In this document: piece after piece, positions 1-7,197 of the stretch
Layout of the letters: the number at the start of each line of letters is the position of its first letter
How positions within the stretch are numbered: position 1 is the stretch's first letter
Assembly: GCA_028709135.1 (NCBI GenBank)
Contig: JAQVXN010000039.1
Span: 1-10,667 of the forward strand
DNA: 10,667 nucleotides
Source: Bacteroidaceae bacterium
GTDB lineage: Bacteria > Bacteroidota > Bacteroidia > Bacteroidales > Bacteroidaceae
Direction: 5' to 3'
Position numbers and translations under genes: made by a program
Notes under the pieces: model-generated
What the model was told of the DNA's origin: nothing
Database searches by the model: none
Seen by the model: the letters and a program-made list of their open reading frames with translations, nothing else

Positions 1-49
1 TCTTTTTAATAATTGGGCTACCACAAAAAGGACAATGTTTTTTGTTCAT
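1..49 (-). CDS. Partial N-terminus of a zinc-ribbon protein, possibly a transposase
   Basis: An ATG at 49-47 on the minus strand opens a frame that runs off the left edge and reads MNKKHCPFCGSPIIKK. The CPFCG knuckle directly after the start is the first half of a treble-clef/zinc-ribbon; the second Cys pair would lie outside the window. Short N-terminal ribbons of this kind followed by a Lys-rich stretch are common in transposases with an N-terminal zinc finger (IS1-like, IS1595-like and the zinc-binding variant of IS256), but also occur in small zinc-ribbon proteins. A GAGGAG sequence ends 10 nt before the ATG. Such a purine-rich Shine-Dalgarno is unusual beside the A-rich leaders of the other genes here, which would fit an acquired element. 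With only 16 codons visible, the family is a guess. Confidence 0.5.
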   Translation of the reverse strand, partial: MNKKHCPFCGSPIIKK

Positions 50-417
50 AACTAATAAACTCCTCAACCACCTTTATATTAAGGCACTTCAAGAGTTTTT
101 AGCCTACCATTTGTCCACTTCGCCAAATATATCGATCTCTCTTCAAAATTTATTCGTCTCGCGTTTATTAACTCACACACGACCTCTTAATTTAAAGCCT
201 TCTTTACACTTTCAAACTCTAATGTATTTTATCTGCACAACTACGCCCTTCTTTTCGCCTCCTTTTATTCATTACTATTTATATAATAAATATGGTACGT
301 CTGAGAAATAACATTTTGGATAAAAATATTACAGTTGGGAACATTGTCATTAAGTAACTTGGAATATTCATCATACCTACATATTCCTCGTCGTTTCAAT
401 AAAACTATTCTGGTTTG
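50..417. other. Gene-free AT-rich interval between partial zinc-ribbon gene and PorE-like gene
   Basis: About 370 bp with no convincing coding region. A short plus-strand open frame at 42-311 has a low-complexity composition with no recognisable motif and is not called. The part next to position 49 is probably the leader of the leftward zinc-ribbon gene. If that gene is a transposase, one terminal inverted repeat of the element should lie in this interval, but the partner end is outside the window, so it cannot be identified. An inverted repeat at 361-387 is listed separately. Confidence 0.5.
361..387 (-). terminator. Inverted repeat 3' of the PorE-like gene, possible weak terminator
   Basis: GGAATAT at 361-367 and ATATTCC at 381-387 form a perfect 7-bp stem with a 13-nt loop, starting 31 bp beyond the stop codon of the leftward PorE-like gene. 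No T-run follows on the minus strand (the next bases are AAGTTACTT), so it is not a canonical intrinsic terminator. It may be an RNA 3'-end stabiliser or chance symmetry in AT-rich DNA. Confidence 0.25.
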
Positions 418-2718
418 TTATGGCTTTGTAACTGGCGTCGACTTTACAGTCTTATTTAAAGGTTTTGTTGTTGTTTTAGTCGCTACGGAATCTTTTTTCA
501 CCGTTTTGATCATTTTACTTGCAGCAACCGAATCTTTCTTTACGTTCCCAACCACCGTTTTCGCAGGCTTTATCACCGTTTTGGGGTCTTTGGCAGGAGC
601 ATTTGTCCCCTTAGATTGAATAGATTTAGACACATTCGGCATCGTTTTCATCTTATTAGTGGCTGCATCAATTTTATGGGGCAGCGGAGCGGAAGCCTTT
701 GACGTAGAATCTTCCACTTTCTTCAAAACCGTTTCTGGCTTGAGATTTCCTTTTTCATCGAACATGTCGAAGGTAGTACGCAGGACGCTGAATTCTGTTC
801 TGCGGTTGAGTGCATTGCAGCTATCTTGTCTAGCTTTATTCAGACGTTTAATAAAGCGAACTGTGAGCGTGTCGCCTGCATGCAAGAAAGGATACATTTC
901 TGCAAATTTAGGTGTAATCACCTTGGGCCGTTTCTTACCATAGCCATGAGCCACAACACGTTTTTCTGAAATACCGTGTGCTGTCAGATATTTAACAACC
1001 GATTCTGCACGATGTTGAGACAATCGCTCATTGTAAGCATCCGAACCGCGATAATCACAATGTGAACTCAATTCAATAGTAATCGAAGGATTTTCTTTTA
1101 ATAAATCTGTCAATTTGTTTAGAGCGGGTATGGATTGAGGTAATATTTCAGCCTTATTGTAAGCATAAAAGACATTTCTAACCAAGACAGGAATTGTCAA
1201 AGATGGCAACGGAAATTGAAAGGTTGTATCCACAGAACCAACATTAGGTGGAAGATAAAGCGTATGCCGATAGTTCATATACCCTTCACAAGATGCTAAG
1301 AAAAGATAATGTACTCCGGGTTTAACCACTTGTTCAAAAGAGCCATCCAGTTTGAGTCCAAGTTTAGTGTTTGTCGCATCATCTCCAATCATATAGACTT
1401 GTGCTTTAGGTAATTCATATCCATCCTGTTCATAAACCCAACCTTTAACGGTTTGAATAATTTCAGGACAATCAAAAGTATAAATTTTATCCCAGCCTCT
1501 ACGATTTGAACGATTAGAACTAAAATATCCGCGGTTATGAATGCCATCAAAAGTCATTCCGAAATCATCTCCATTTGAATTAACAGGATAAGGCAAATGA
1601 GTTACATCCCATTTATTTAATGTAGAATCGTATTTGGCACAATAAATATCTAAACCGCCAAGACCAATTTTTCCATCTGAAGAGTAGTATAAATCTCCAT
1701 TGGGTCGAAAAGTTGGAAAGCGTTCGTTTCCAGATGAATTAATCGGCGCCCCAAGATTTTCCACAGCTCCAATCCCATGAGTTGTTAAACTAGCACGCCA
1801 GATATCCGTTCCACCCAGACCGCCCGGCATATCAGAAACAAAATAAAGATACTTGCCATCGGGCGAAACGGCAGGATGTGCATAATTAGACAATGTATCT
1901 TTAGAAATCACACAAAGTGAGGCACTACCCCAACTAGCATCAGAGCGAGAGGAAGTATATATTTCAGCAAGACGCGGGTATTTACTATCCCAGCGACAGC
2001 GTGTAAAATACATTGTTTTCGCATCCGGAGTCAAACAACATGCTCCTTCGTCATACGCAGTATTTATGCCGCCTTCAACAAGTTCGGGACGTTTCCATTT
2101 TCCTTTTTCATCCTTTTTAGCCGTAAAAATATCGCCACTTTTCATTCCGGTTATACCGTTGACGTCGTCGCCTGTAGCCTCCTTACGAGTAGAAGAGAAG
2201 AAAATCTGGTCTTCAGATAGAACCGGGGAATAATCATCATAACGCGCATTAAAAAGGTGATCTTCACGTACCGTATATTCAGACCCTTTATCACGAAAAG
2301 CAGGTGCTGCAGCACAGGATTCGAGTCCCAATAAGCACCCCGGATCCGATGGATGGTTGTCTAAATATAATTGATAGCTTTTAGCCGCACTTTTGTAATC
2401 ACGTGATTCTCGTTCCAATTCACCCGTATAATAATAGGTAAGTGTATCCGTATATTTGTAACGCGCAGCATTTCTATATGCTGCCAAGGCCTTTGCGGTA
2501 TAATTCAAGAGCCTATTGCTTTCGGCTACTTTATAAGCACGCATTCCACGCTCCTCTTTTTTTTGAGGAGGGGTTTTGGCATACGCTTTGGCATATTCCA
2601 ATGAAGCCTCATAATATTCACCGATGGCCATAAATTGATCTCCCTTTTTCAGATGTCTATCGGCACCACAGGAACTCAACAAAAGCAACAGGACTAAAAT
2701 ATAACTATACCGATTCAT
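418..2718 (-). CDS. PorE-like OmpA-family lipoprotein (TPR, beta-propeller, CRD and OmpA_C domains)
   Basis: A 766-residue envelope lipoprotein. The N-terminus is a short hydrophobic signal with lipobox LSSC, giving lipidated Cys17. The next residues, GAD, are not a typical surface-export signal, so a periplasm-facing position is likely. TPR-like helices span about 20-125. PD40/WD40-like blades follow at about 163-178, 226-241, 281-308, 333-360 and 385-413 (SPDGKYLYF, GLGGTDIW, GLGGLDIY). A carboxypeptidase-regulatory-like beta-sandwich covers about 424-505, and OmpA_C about 512-647. OmpA_C carries the expected peptidoglycan-binding Asp555 and Arg570, with an insert near 600-637. This domain order is that of PorE, described in Porphyromonas as a type IX secretion-associated peptidoglycan-binding lipoprotein. 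Similar proteins may exist in species lacking that system, so the role is inferred. A Lys/Thr/Val-rich tail of about 110 residues follows OmpA_C. The gene starts 77 bp after topB and may be co-transcribed with it. Confidence 0.88.
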   Translation of the reverse strand: MNRYSYILVLLLLLSSCGADRHLKKGDQFMAIGEYYEASLEYAKAYAKTPPQKKEERGMRAYKVAESNRLLNYTAKALAAYRNAARYKYTDTLTYYYTGELERESRDYKSAAKSYQLYLDNHPSDPGCLLGLESCAAAPAFRDKGSEYTVREDHLFNARYDDYSPVLSEDQIFFSSTRKEATGDDVNGITGMKSGDIFTAKKDEKGKWKRPELVEGGINTAYDEGACCLTPDAKTMYFTRCRWDSKYPRLAEIYTSSRSDASWGSASLCVISKDTLSNYAHPAVSPDGKYLYFVSDMPGGLGGTDIWRASLTTHGIGAVENLGAPINSSGNERFPTFRPNGDLYYSSDGKIGLGGLDIYCAKYDSTLNKWDVTHLPYPVNSNGDDFGMTFDGIHNRGYFSSNRSNRRGWDKIYTFDCPEIIQTVKGWVYEQDGYELPKAQVYMIGDDATNTKLGLKLDGSFEQVVKPGVHYLFLASCEGYMNYRHTLYLPPNVGSVDTTFQFPLPSLTIPVLVRNVFYAYNKAEILPQSIPALNKLTDLLKENPSITIELSSHCDYRGSDAYNERLSQHRAESVVKYLTAHGISEKRVVAHGYGKKRPKVITPKFAEMYPFLHAGDTLTVRFIKRLNKARQDSCNALNRRTEFSVLRTTFDMFDEKGNLKPETVLKKVEDSTSKASAPLPHKIDAATNKMKTMPNVSKSIQSKGTNAPAKDPKTVIKPAKTVVGNVKKDSVAASKMIKTVKKDSVATKTTTKPLNKTVKSTPVTKP
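481..543 (-). repeat. Imperfect repeat encoding the Lys-rich tail of the PorE-like protein
   Basis: The tail contains VKKDSVA twice (residues 726-732 and 740-746), a 14-residue spacing, embedded in further KTV/KT-rich sequence. The DNA under it is correspondingly repetitive, which also generates spurious plus-strand open frames. Such basic, disordered tails often vary in length between strains through slippage or recombination; that is inference here. Confidence 0.5.
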
Positions 2719-2762
2719 AACTAATCCTAATAACTCTAAAGCACTTCATTTATTGTGTTTTG

Positions 2763-2774
2763 AAGATTAATCTT
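2763..2774. promoter_or_regulatory. 12-bp palindrome in the topB/PorE-like gap
   Basis: AAGATTAATCTT is a perfect palindrome in the 77-bp gap, 44 bp upstream of the PorE-like start. The gap has no clear TAnnTTTG box on the minus strand (TAATCTTC overlaps the palindrome and is the nearest). It could be an operator, but short AT-rich palindromes are common by chance. Confidence 0.2.
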
Positions 2775-2795
2775 TCCAGCCTGAAACTTTTTCAA

Positions 2796-4853
2796 TTACT
2801 TCTCGCCCTGTTTAAAAGGTAATCGGAACGTACAGCCTTTGCTGAACTCAGAACAGCCATAAGCCGTCTTACCTTTTATAATATGTCCCCGATGACAAAA
2901 TGGGCAAGGTTGTCCGATAATTTTATCATCCGGTTGCAATTTCGAAGAAGAAGGAGGAGAGGTTATAGCTTTTTTTGTCGCATATTTCCGTTTGGTTTGA
3001 GTTGCTGTCTTGGTTCCTGATATTTTTTCTCCTTCAACTACCGTAACATGTCGGTTTGTATTGTCTCGCAGCACCTGTCTCACCAAATCTTCCACCATTT
3101 GTTCCAGTTCTGAAATAAAAGTAGACGCACTATACTTATGATACTCAATATTACGCAATTTCTTTTCCCACAGGCCTGTTAATTCCGCACTTTTCAATAG
3201 TTCCTCATGTATAATGTCAATTAATTGACATCCTGTTGCTGTCGCAAAAAGATTTTTACGAATTTTATTTACATAATGGCGTTTAAAAAGGGTTTCTATA
3301 ATAGCTGCACGCGTTGAAGGACGTCCAATGCCATTTTCTTTTAAAGCTTCGCGGAGAGAATCATCTTCTACATTTTTTCCTGCAGTTTCCATCGCGCGTA
3401 GCAACGTAGCCTCTGTATAAGGTTTCGGAGGAACTGTCATTTTTTTACTGAGTTGAGGAGCATGAGGACCGCTTTCATTTTTTATAAAATCTGGCAATAA
3501 ACGTTCCTCTTCTTTCCCATTATTTTCTTCGTCTTGATTCTCTTCTTCTGTTTTTTTATCATCAGCATAGACCTCACGCCATCCAGCAGATTCAATATGC
3601 TTACCTACAACTTTAAAGCCAATTTTATCCACTTCACCCTGAACCGTAGTCATTGTAAAAAGGCAATCCGGATAAAACACTGCAATAAAACGACGAGCAA
3701 CAAGATCAAAGACCTTCATTTCAGCATCAGTTAAACCTTTAGGATTCATTCCAGTAGGTATAATGGCATGATGGTCTGTGACTTTCGACGTATCAAAGAC
3801 TTTCTTGCTTTTCAACAATTTACGACCACGCAAAGGCAGTAACAGACTTTCATATAGTTTTAGTCCATTCAATATTTTACCACACTTGGGATAAATGTCA
3901 TCACTCAGATAGGTAGTATCAACACGAGGATAAGTAGTTACCTTTTTTTCATAAAGGCTTTGAATTAAGCTCAATGTTAAGTCAGCAGAGAAGGCAAATT
4001 TCTTATTACATTCTACTTGAAGAGAGGTAAGATCAAAAAGTCTTGGTGGCGCTTCGTGTCCTTTTTTCTTCGTTACATCAACGACAATGAAATCTTTGCC
4101 TTCTATTTGTTGCAAGGCAGCAAGTCCTTCATCTTCCTTGAGAAATTTCGATTTATTTGCAGTAAATAATGTAGAACGATATACAGTAGCCAATACCCAA
4201 TAAGGTTCTGGTTTAAACTGTTCGATTTCACGCTGACGATTTACAATCAGCGCCAATGTCGGAGTTTGCACCCGCCCAACAGAAAGAGGCGAGGCCTGAC
4301 GCTCCCGGCGTCCATATTTTAAAGTATAAAGACGTGTAGCATTCATGCCCAAAAGCCAATCGCCGATAGCACGACACAAGCCAGCTTCATACAAAGAAGT
4401 ATAGTCACTCTGATCTTTCAAATGTTGGAATCCCTCCCGAATACTTTCTTCCGTCAAAGACGAAATCCACAGTCGTTGTACAGGACACGTGACACCCACT
4501 TTCTGCATGACCCATCGCTGAATAAGTTCTCCTTCTTGTCCCGCATCACCGCAATTAATGATACGTTCCGCTTGTTTCATTAAATGTTCTATGACTTGGA
4601 ACTGTTTTTCAATACCTTTATCTTTCTTCAGTCTGATACCAAAAGGGTGAGGAACAATCGGCAAACTGGAAAGGCTCCACACCTTCCATTGCGGGGCATA
4701 ATCTTCTGGATATTTTAATTCACAAAGATGCCCAAAAGTCCATGTGACCTGATAATTATTTCCTTCCATATAGCCAGCATGCCTTTCTGTCGCTCCGAGT
4801 ACATGAGCAATATCTTGAGCAACACTGGGTTTTTCTGCGATACAAACAATCAT
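2796..4853 (-). CDS. topB: DNA topoisomerase III (type IA)
   Basis: A 685-residue type IA topoisomerase that passes single strands through a transient 5'-phosphotyrosine break and resolves recombination and replication intermediates in the cytoplasm. The N-terminal Toprim domain shows AEKPS (Glu7) and the acidic motif GDAGQEGELI (Asp103, Glu107). LSVGRVQTPTLA lies at 190-201. The catalytic Tyr308 lies in TTYPRVDTTYLS. TDHHAIIPT at 359-367 and NGIGRPSTRAAIIE at 507-520 are family hallmarks. A Glu/Lys/Asn-rich loop covers about 433-452. The C-terminus carries one four-Cys zinc ribbon (Cys650, 653, 667, 674). The length is normal for a chromosomal TopB. Its ATG overlaps the TGA of the upstream ABC ATPase gene (ATGA), so translation is probably coupled and transcription likely starts at the box near 5673-5680. 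Confidence 0.96.
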   Translation of the reverse strand: MIVCIAEKPSVAQDIAHVLGATERHAGYMEGNNYQVTWTFGHLCELKYPEDYAPQWKVWSLSSLPIVPHPFGIRLKKDKGIEKQFQVIEHLMKQAERIINCGDAGQEGELIQRWVMQKVGVTCPVQRLWISSLTEESIREGFQHLKDQSDYTSLYEAGLCRAIGDWLLGMNATRLYTLKYGRRERQASPLSVGRVQTPTLALIVNRQREIEQFKPEPYWVLATVYRSTLFTANKSKFLKEDEGLAALQQIEGKDFIVVDVTKKKGHEAPPRLFDLTSLQVECNKKFAFSADLTLSLIQSLYEKKVTTYPRVDTTYLSDDIYPKCGKILNGLKLYESLLLPLRGRKLLKSKKVFDTSKVTDHHAIIPTGMNPKGLTDAEMKVFDLVARRFIAVFYPDCLFTMTTVQGEVDKIGFKVVGKHIESAGWREVYADDKKTEEENQDEENNGKEEERLLPDFIKNESGPHAPQLSKKMTVPPKPYTEATLLRAMETAGKNVEDDSLREALKENGIGRPSTRAAIIETLFKRHYVNKIRKNLFATATGCQLIDIIHEELLKSAELTGLWEKKLRNIEYHKYSASTFISELEQMVEDLVRQVLRDNTNRHVTVVEGEKISGTKTATQTKRKYATKKAITSPPSSSKLQPDDKIIGQPCPFCHRGHIIKGKTAYGCSEFSKGCTFRLPFKQGEK

Positions 4854-5656
4854 TTATCAACACTTTTGACGTAAGTATATTGCAACGATTGACGGTTAAA
4901 TGTCAATCCTTTGGATTTAAAGAAAAAATCTAAACATCCTTTTTCTGCCAATTCATGTGGAGAACCTTGCTCTAAATTTCCATCATCATTCAGTAACCAC
5001 AAACGATCAGCTGTCTGCAACGCTAACTCCAAATCATGAATAGAAAGTAATATCGCCTTGTGCTTTTCACGAGCCAATTCTTGAAGTAATCCAAGAATTT
5101 CCACTTTACTTGGAAAGTCCAGAAACGCTACAGGTTCATCAAGTAAAATGACCGGTGTCTGTTGAGCCAGTGCTTTAGCTATCATAATTTTTTGCATTTC
5201 GCCATCGCTCAGTGTTGTCATCCGTCGATGTCCAAAAGCCCTCATACCAACCGCCGCCAAAGAATCCTCTACAATTTCAAGATCTATTTTATTCAACGCC
5301 CCCCAAAAACCAGTAAAGGGCATCCGACCCATAGCAACCAATTCCTCTACACGTAAACTTGCAGTAGGCAGCTTATCCGTAAGTACCACACCAATTTGTT
5401 GGGCAAGTTCATCCGAAGAATAATCGGATAAGGGTTTCTCAAATAGAAGAATCTCGCCCCCTAACGCAGGTTGAAAACGCGCCATAGTTCTTAAGAGCGT
5501 AGATTTTCCAACCCCATTAGAACCTAATAAACACGTGAGTTCGCCTCGTCTCAAATCCGCAGTAAGGGAAGGTGACAAAACCTTGTCATGATTTCGCAAA
5601 TGGTAACCTGTAGTCAGGTTAATTAAACTAAATGTTGTTATTTCGTTTGCCTGCAT
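4850..5656 (-). CDS. ABC transporter ATP-binding protein, iron-siderophore/heme/cobalamin class (FecE/BtuD-like)
   Basis: A 268-residue nucleotide-binding subunit that should power import of an iron chelate, heme or cobalamin through an inner-membrane permease. Visible motifs are Walker A GSNGVGKS (45-52), signature LSDGEMQK (149-156), Walker B VILLDEP (169-175) with catalytic Glu174, D-loop FLD (178-180) and H-loop His207. VEELVAMGRMPFTG (103-116) is typical of the FecE/BtuD/HmuV subfamily. The Q-loop position reads VVLTDK, with Thr93 where Gln is usual. No FecCD permease or binding protein lies next to it: 100 bp upstream is the end of an unrelated EamA gene, and downstream topB overlaps it by 4 bp. 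Its membrane partner must be encoded elsewhere, and the substrate cannot be assigned. Confidence 0.9.
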   Translation of the reverse strand: MQANEITTFSLINLTTGYHLRNHDKVLSPSLTADLRRGELTCLLGSNGVGKSTLLRTMARFQPALGGEILLFEKPLSDYSSDELAQQIGVVLTDKLPTASLRVEELVAMGRMPFTGFWGALNKIDLEIVEDSLAAVGMRAFGHRRMTTLSDGEMQKIMIAKALAQQTPVILLDEPVAFLDFPSKVEILGLLQELAREKHKAILLSIHDLELALQTADRLWLLNDDGNLEQGSPHELAEKGCLDFFFKSKGLTFNRQSLQYTYVKSVDK

Positions 5657-5672
5657 AGTCGTTTTCTAAGGA

Positions 5673-5680
5673 CAAAGATA
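5673..5680 (-). promoter_or_regulatory. Bacteroidetes-type promoter -7 box for the ABC ATPase-topB operon
   Basis: On the minus strand TATCTTTG matches TAnnTTTG exactly and lies 16 bp before the ATPase ATG, predicting a leader of roughly 10-14 nt. The -33 region is weak: GTTTACG sits about 18 bp upstream instead of a clean TTTG. Confidence 0.6.
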
Positions 5681-5756
5681 CTAATAAAGATCTCGACGTA
5701 AACAGAAAACCATAGAGTTTCTAAAAAATAAAAACAAGAAGATAGCCATTAAAAAG

Positions 5757-6677
5757 TCACTTGTAAGATTTCAAGGGCAAATGTTTTTGAGATACAAAAA
5801 CGCCCAACATAATCAATATCAAACCCATTGCAAGACTCAGTGTCATCACCTCTTTCAAAAATAAGAACGAAAAAACCGTTGAAAAAAAAGGATCAAGATA
5901 TAGGAATGATGCCGAACGCACGGGCCCAAGTCTTTTAATAATCACATTCCATCCGAGATAACAACAAATAGAGGCAAACAATGTCAGATAAAGCAAATTA
6001 AACATCACTTCAGGGCGCATCAATAAAACAATATCCGTTTTATATGATCCCAGAAAGAATAACGGCAACGCTGTAATCCAGCCATAAAAAAAAACCTTCC
6101 TAGATATCAAATGCACAGTATATTGTTTAGTCAACGGTCTGATTATTTGACTATAAACAGCCCATGAAGTTGCAGCCAATAAAGCTAGAATATCACCCAG
6201 CGGCGAAATATGTAATTCAAAACGGCCATTAAAAATTACCAAAGCTACGCCCAATATTGCGATCAAAAGGCCCAAGCCAAGATGACGCGAAATATGCTGG
6301 TCTTTAAAAAGCACCAAAGACAGTACTATCGTGATAAGAGGACAAAAACTCAGGAGAAAAGACACATTCGTTGTTTGAGAGATGGACAAAGCCGTATTTT
6401 GTAGAAAATAATAAAGCGATCCCCCCAAAATGCCAGCAATTGCAAATTTCAGTTCATCAGCACAAGAGTTTGCGAAAATCTTTTTTCCGGAAAAAATCAA
6501 AAGAATAAAATAGGCCCATAAGAATCGAAAGAAAAAAATCCCCATCGGGCTCATTCCTTTAATGATCAAAACCTTGGTTGCTGAGAAAGTAGATCCCCAA
6601 ACTGCCACAATTATTATGGCCAAAACTACAAATACCCAGTCTTGATATGGCATTCTTTGCTGCTTCATCAAATACAT
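5757..6677 (-). CDS. EamA/RhaT-family (DMT superfamily) permease
   Basis: An integral inner-membrane protein with about ten hydrophobic helices arranged as two EamA repeats, the layout of drug/metabolite transporters that usually export amino acids or other small metabolites. Numbered from the longest possible start, the first repeat opens with VWGSTFSATKVLI (39-51) and closes near SFCPLITIVLSLVLFKD (123-139). The second contains ATSWAVYSQIIRPL (182-195) and YLDPFFSTVFSFLFLKE (273-289). The frame is open to an ATG at 6716 (319 residues). I prefer ATG 6677 (306 residues) because an exact TAnnTTTG promoter box at 6693-6700 lies inside the longer version; ATG 6668 is also possible. The substrate is unknown. 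It is transcribed on its own, with 100 bp to the ABC ATPase gene. Confidence 0.88.
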   Translation of the reverse strand: MYLMKQQRMPYQDWVFVVLAIIIVAVWGSTFSATKVLIIKGMSPMGIFFFRFLWAYFILLIFSGKKIFANSCADELKFAIAGILGGSLYYFLQNTALSISQTTNVSFLLSFCPLITIVLSLVLFKDQHISRHLGLGLLIAILGVALVIFNGRFELHISPLGDILALLAATSWAVYSQIIRPLTKQYTVHLISRKVFFYGWITALPLFFLGSYKTDIVLLMRPEVMFNLLYLTLFASICCYLGWNVIIKRLGPVRSASFLYLDPFFSTVFSFLFLKEVMTLSLAMGLILIMLGVFVSQKHLPLKSYK

Positions 6678-6692
6678 ATTCTTTCTAATCTG

Positions 6693-6700
6693 CAAAATTA
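6693..6700 (-). promoter_or_regulatory. Bacteroidetes-type promoter -7 box for the EamA gene
   Basis: The minus strand reads TAATTTTGCA; TAATTTTG fits TAnnTTTG exactly and the trailing CA is typical of Bacteroidales promoters. It lies 15 bp before ATG 6677, so a transcript from here could not encode the longer start at 6716. A clear -33 TTTG at the usual spacing is not seen. Confidence 0.55.
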
Positions 6701-6725
6701 GTAAAATTTCAAACATCTAACCTGC

Positions 6726-6766
6726 GACGACATATCATCCAACCTTAATTATTCTATTAAGTCGTC
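6726..6766. promoter_or_regulatory. Nested inverted repeats upstream of the EamA promoter
   Basis: CTTAAT (6744-6749) and ATTAAG (6756-6761) form a 6-bp stem around a 6-nt loop. Outside them GACGAC (6726-6731) pairs with GTCGTC (6761-6766), sharing one G with the inner arm. The element sits just upstream of the EamA -7 box, about where an activator or repressor would bind. No regulator gene is nearby. Confidence 0.3.
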
Positions 6767-7119
6767 TATAATTTGTGGTGCCTGCAATAATCACCCTACT
6801 GGAGCTCTTACTAATAAATCACTAAAACCAGCAACCTGTACAACTTTCTATACACTATTTTCTTGACTTTCTAATTTCCACAACGAATAATGCTGTTTCC
6901 TTTCAGAACCACAGAGTCTGACCTTCGAATCAATCTGACACAGTGAATTTTAAATACTTCAGTTACATTTTCTAAAACTACATTTTATAGGTCAGGACTT
7001 TAACCAGGCAGGAATATTTTACTTCGTAGGGTCTTTAATGCACTTGATACATTTCTCTATTTAGCTGAAATGCTATCCGGATATAGTGTTCTAAATGATA
7101 CGTTACTTCTCATTCTATG

Positions 7120-7197
7120 TGACGCGGTGCGTTTCTTTTGTGACGCGACGCGTTTTTTTAATGACGCACTGCGTTTCTTTTGTGACGCACTGCGTCA
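7120..7197. repeat. Tandem 21-bp dyad repeat array ending in a perfect palindrome
   Basis: Four units start at 7120, 7141, 7162 and 7183, exactly 21 bp apart. Each core reads TGACGC-NNN-GCGT-like sequence: the first three have ACGC/GCGT arms around GGT, GAC-type and ACT-type centres, followed by a T-rich spacer (TTCTTTTG, or T7 then AA). The fourth is the 15-nt TGACGCACTGCGTCA; with one more base each side (7182-7198) it is a perfect 17-nt dyad. Bases flanking the centre change as G/T, G/C, A/T, A/T, so symmetry is kept in three of four units. The cores are GC-rich inside AT-rich DNA. A 21-bp period equals two helical turns and also seven codons. The function is unknown to me. Confidence 0.9.

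Noticed and set aside
42..311. Plus-strand 89-codon open frame
   Set aside because: Low-complexity composition, no recognisable motif, no promoter box, and it overlaps the start of the leftward zinc-ribbon gene.
335..943. Two plus-strand open frames of 94 codons antisense to the PorE-like gene
   Set aside because: They mirror the repetitive tail and OmpA_C coding sequence on the other strand; the FFT/VLI repeats in them are reverse readings of the Lys-rich tail.
5162..5356. Plus-strand 64-codon frame inside the ABC ATPase gene
   Set aside because: Antisense shadow of a well-supported gene; no motif of its own.
5700..5756. Terminator between the EamA and ABC ATPase genes
   Set aside because: On the minus strand an AGAAAC/GTTTTCT pairing needs a bulge and is followed by only a short T-run; too weak to call.
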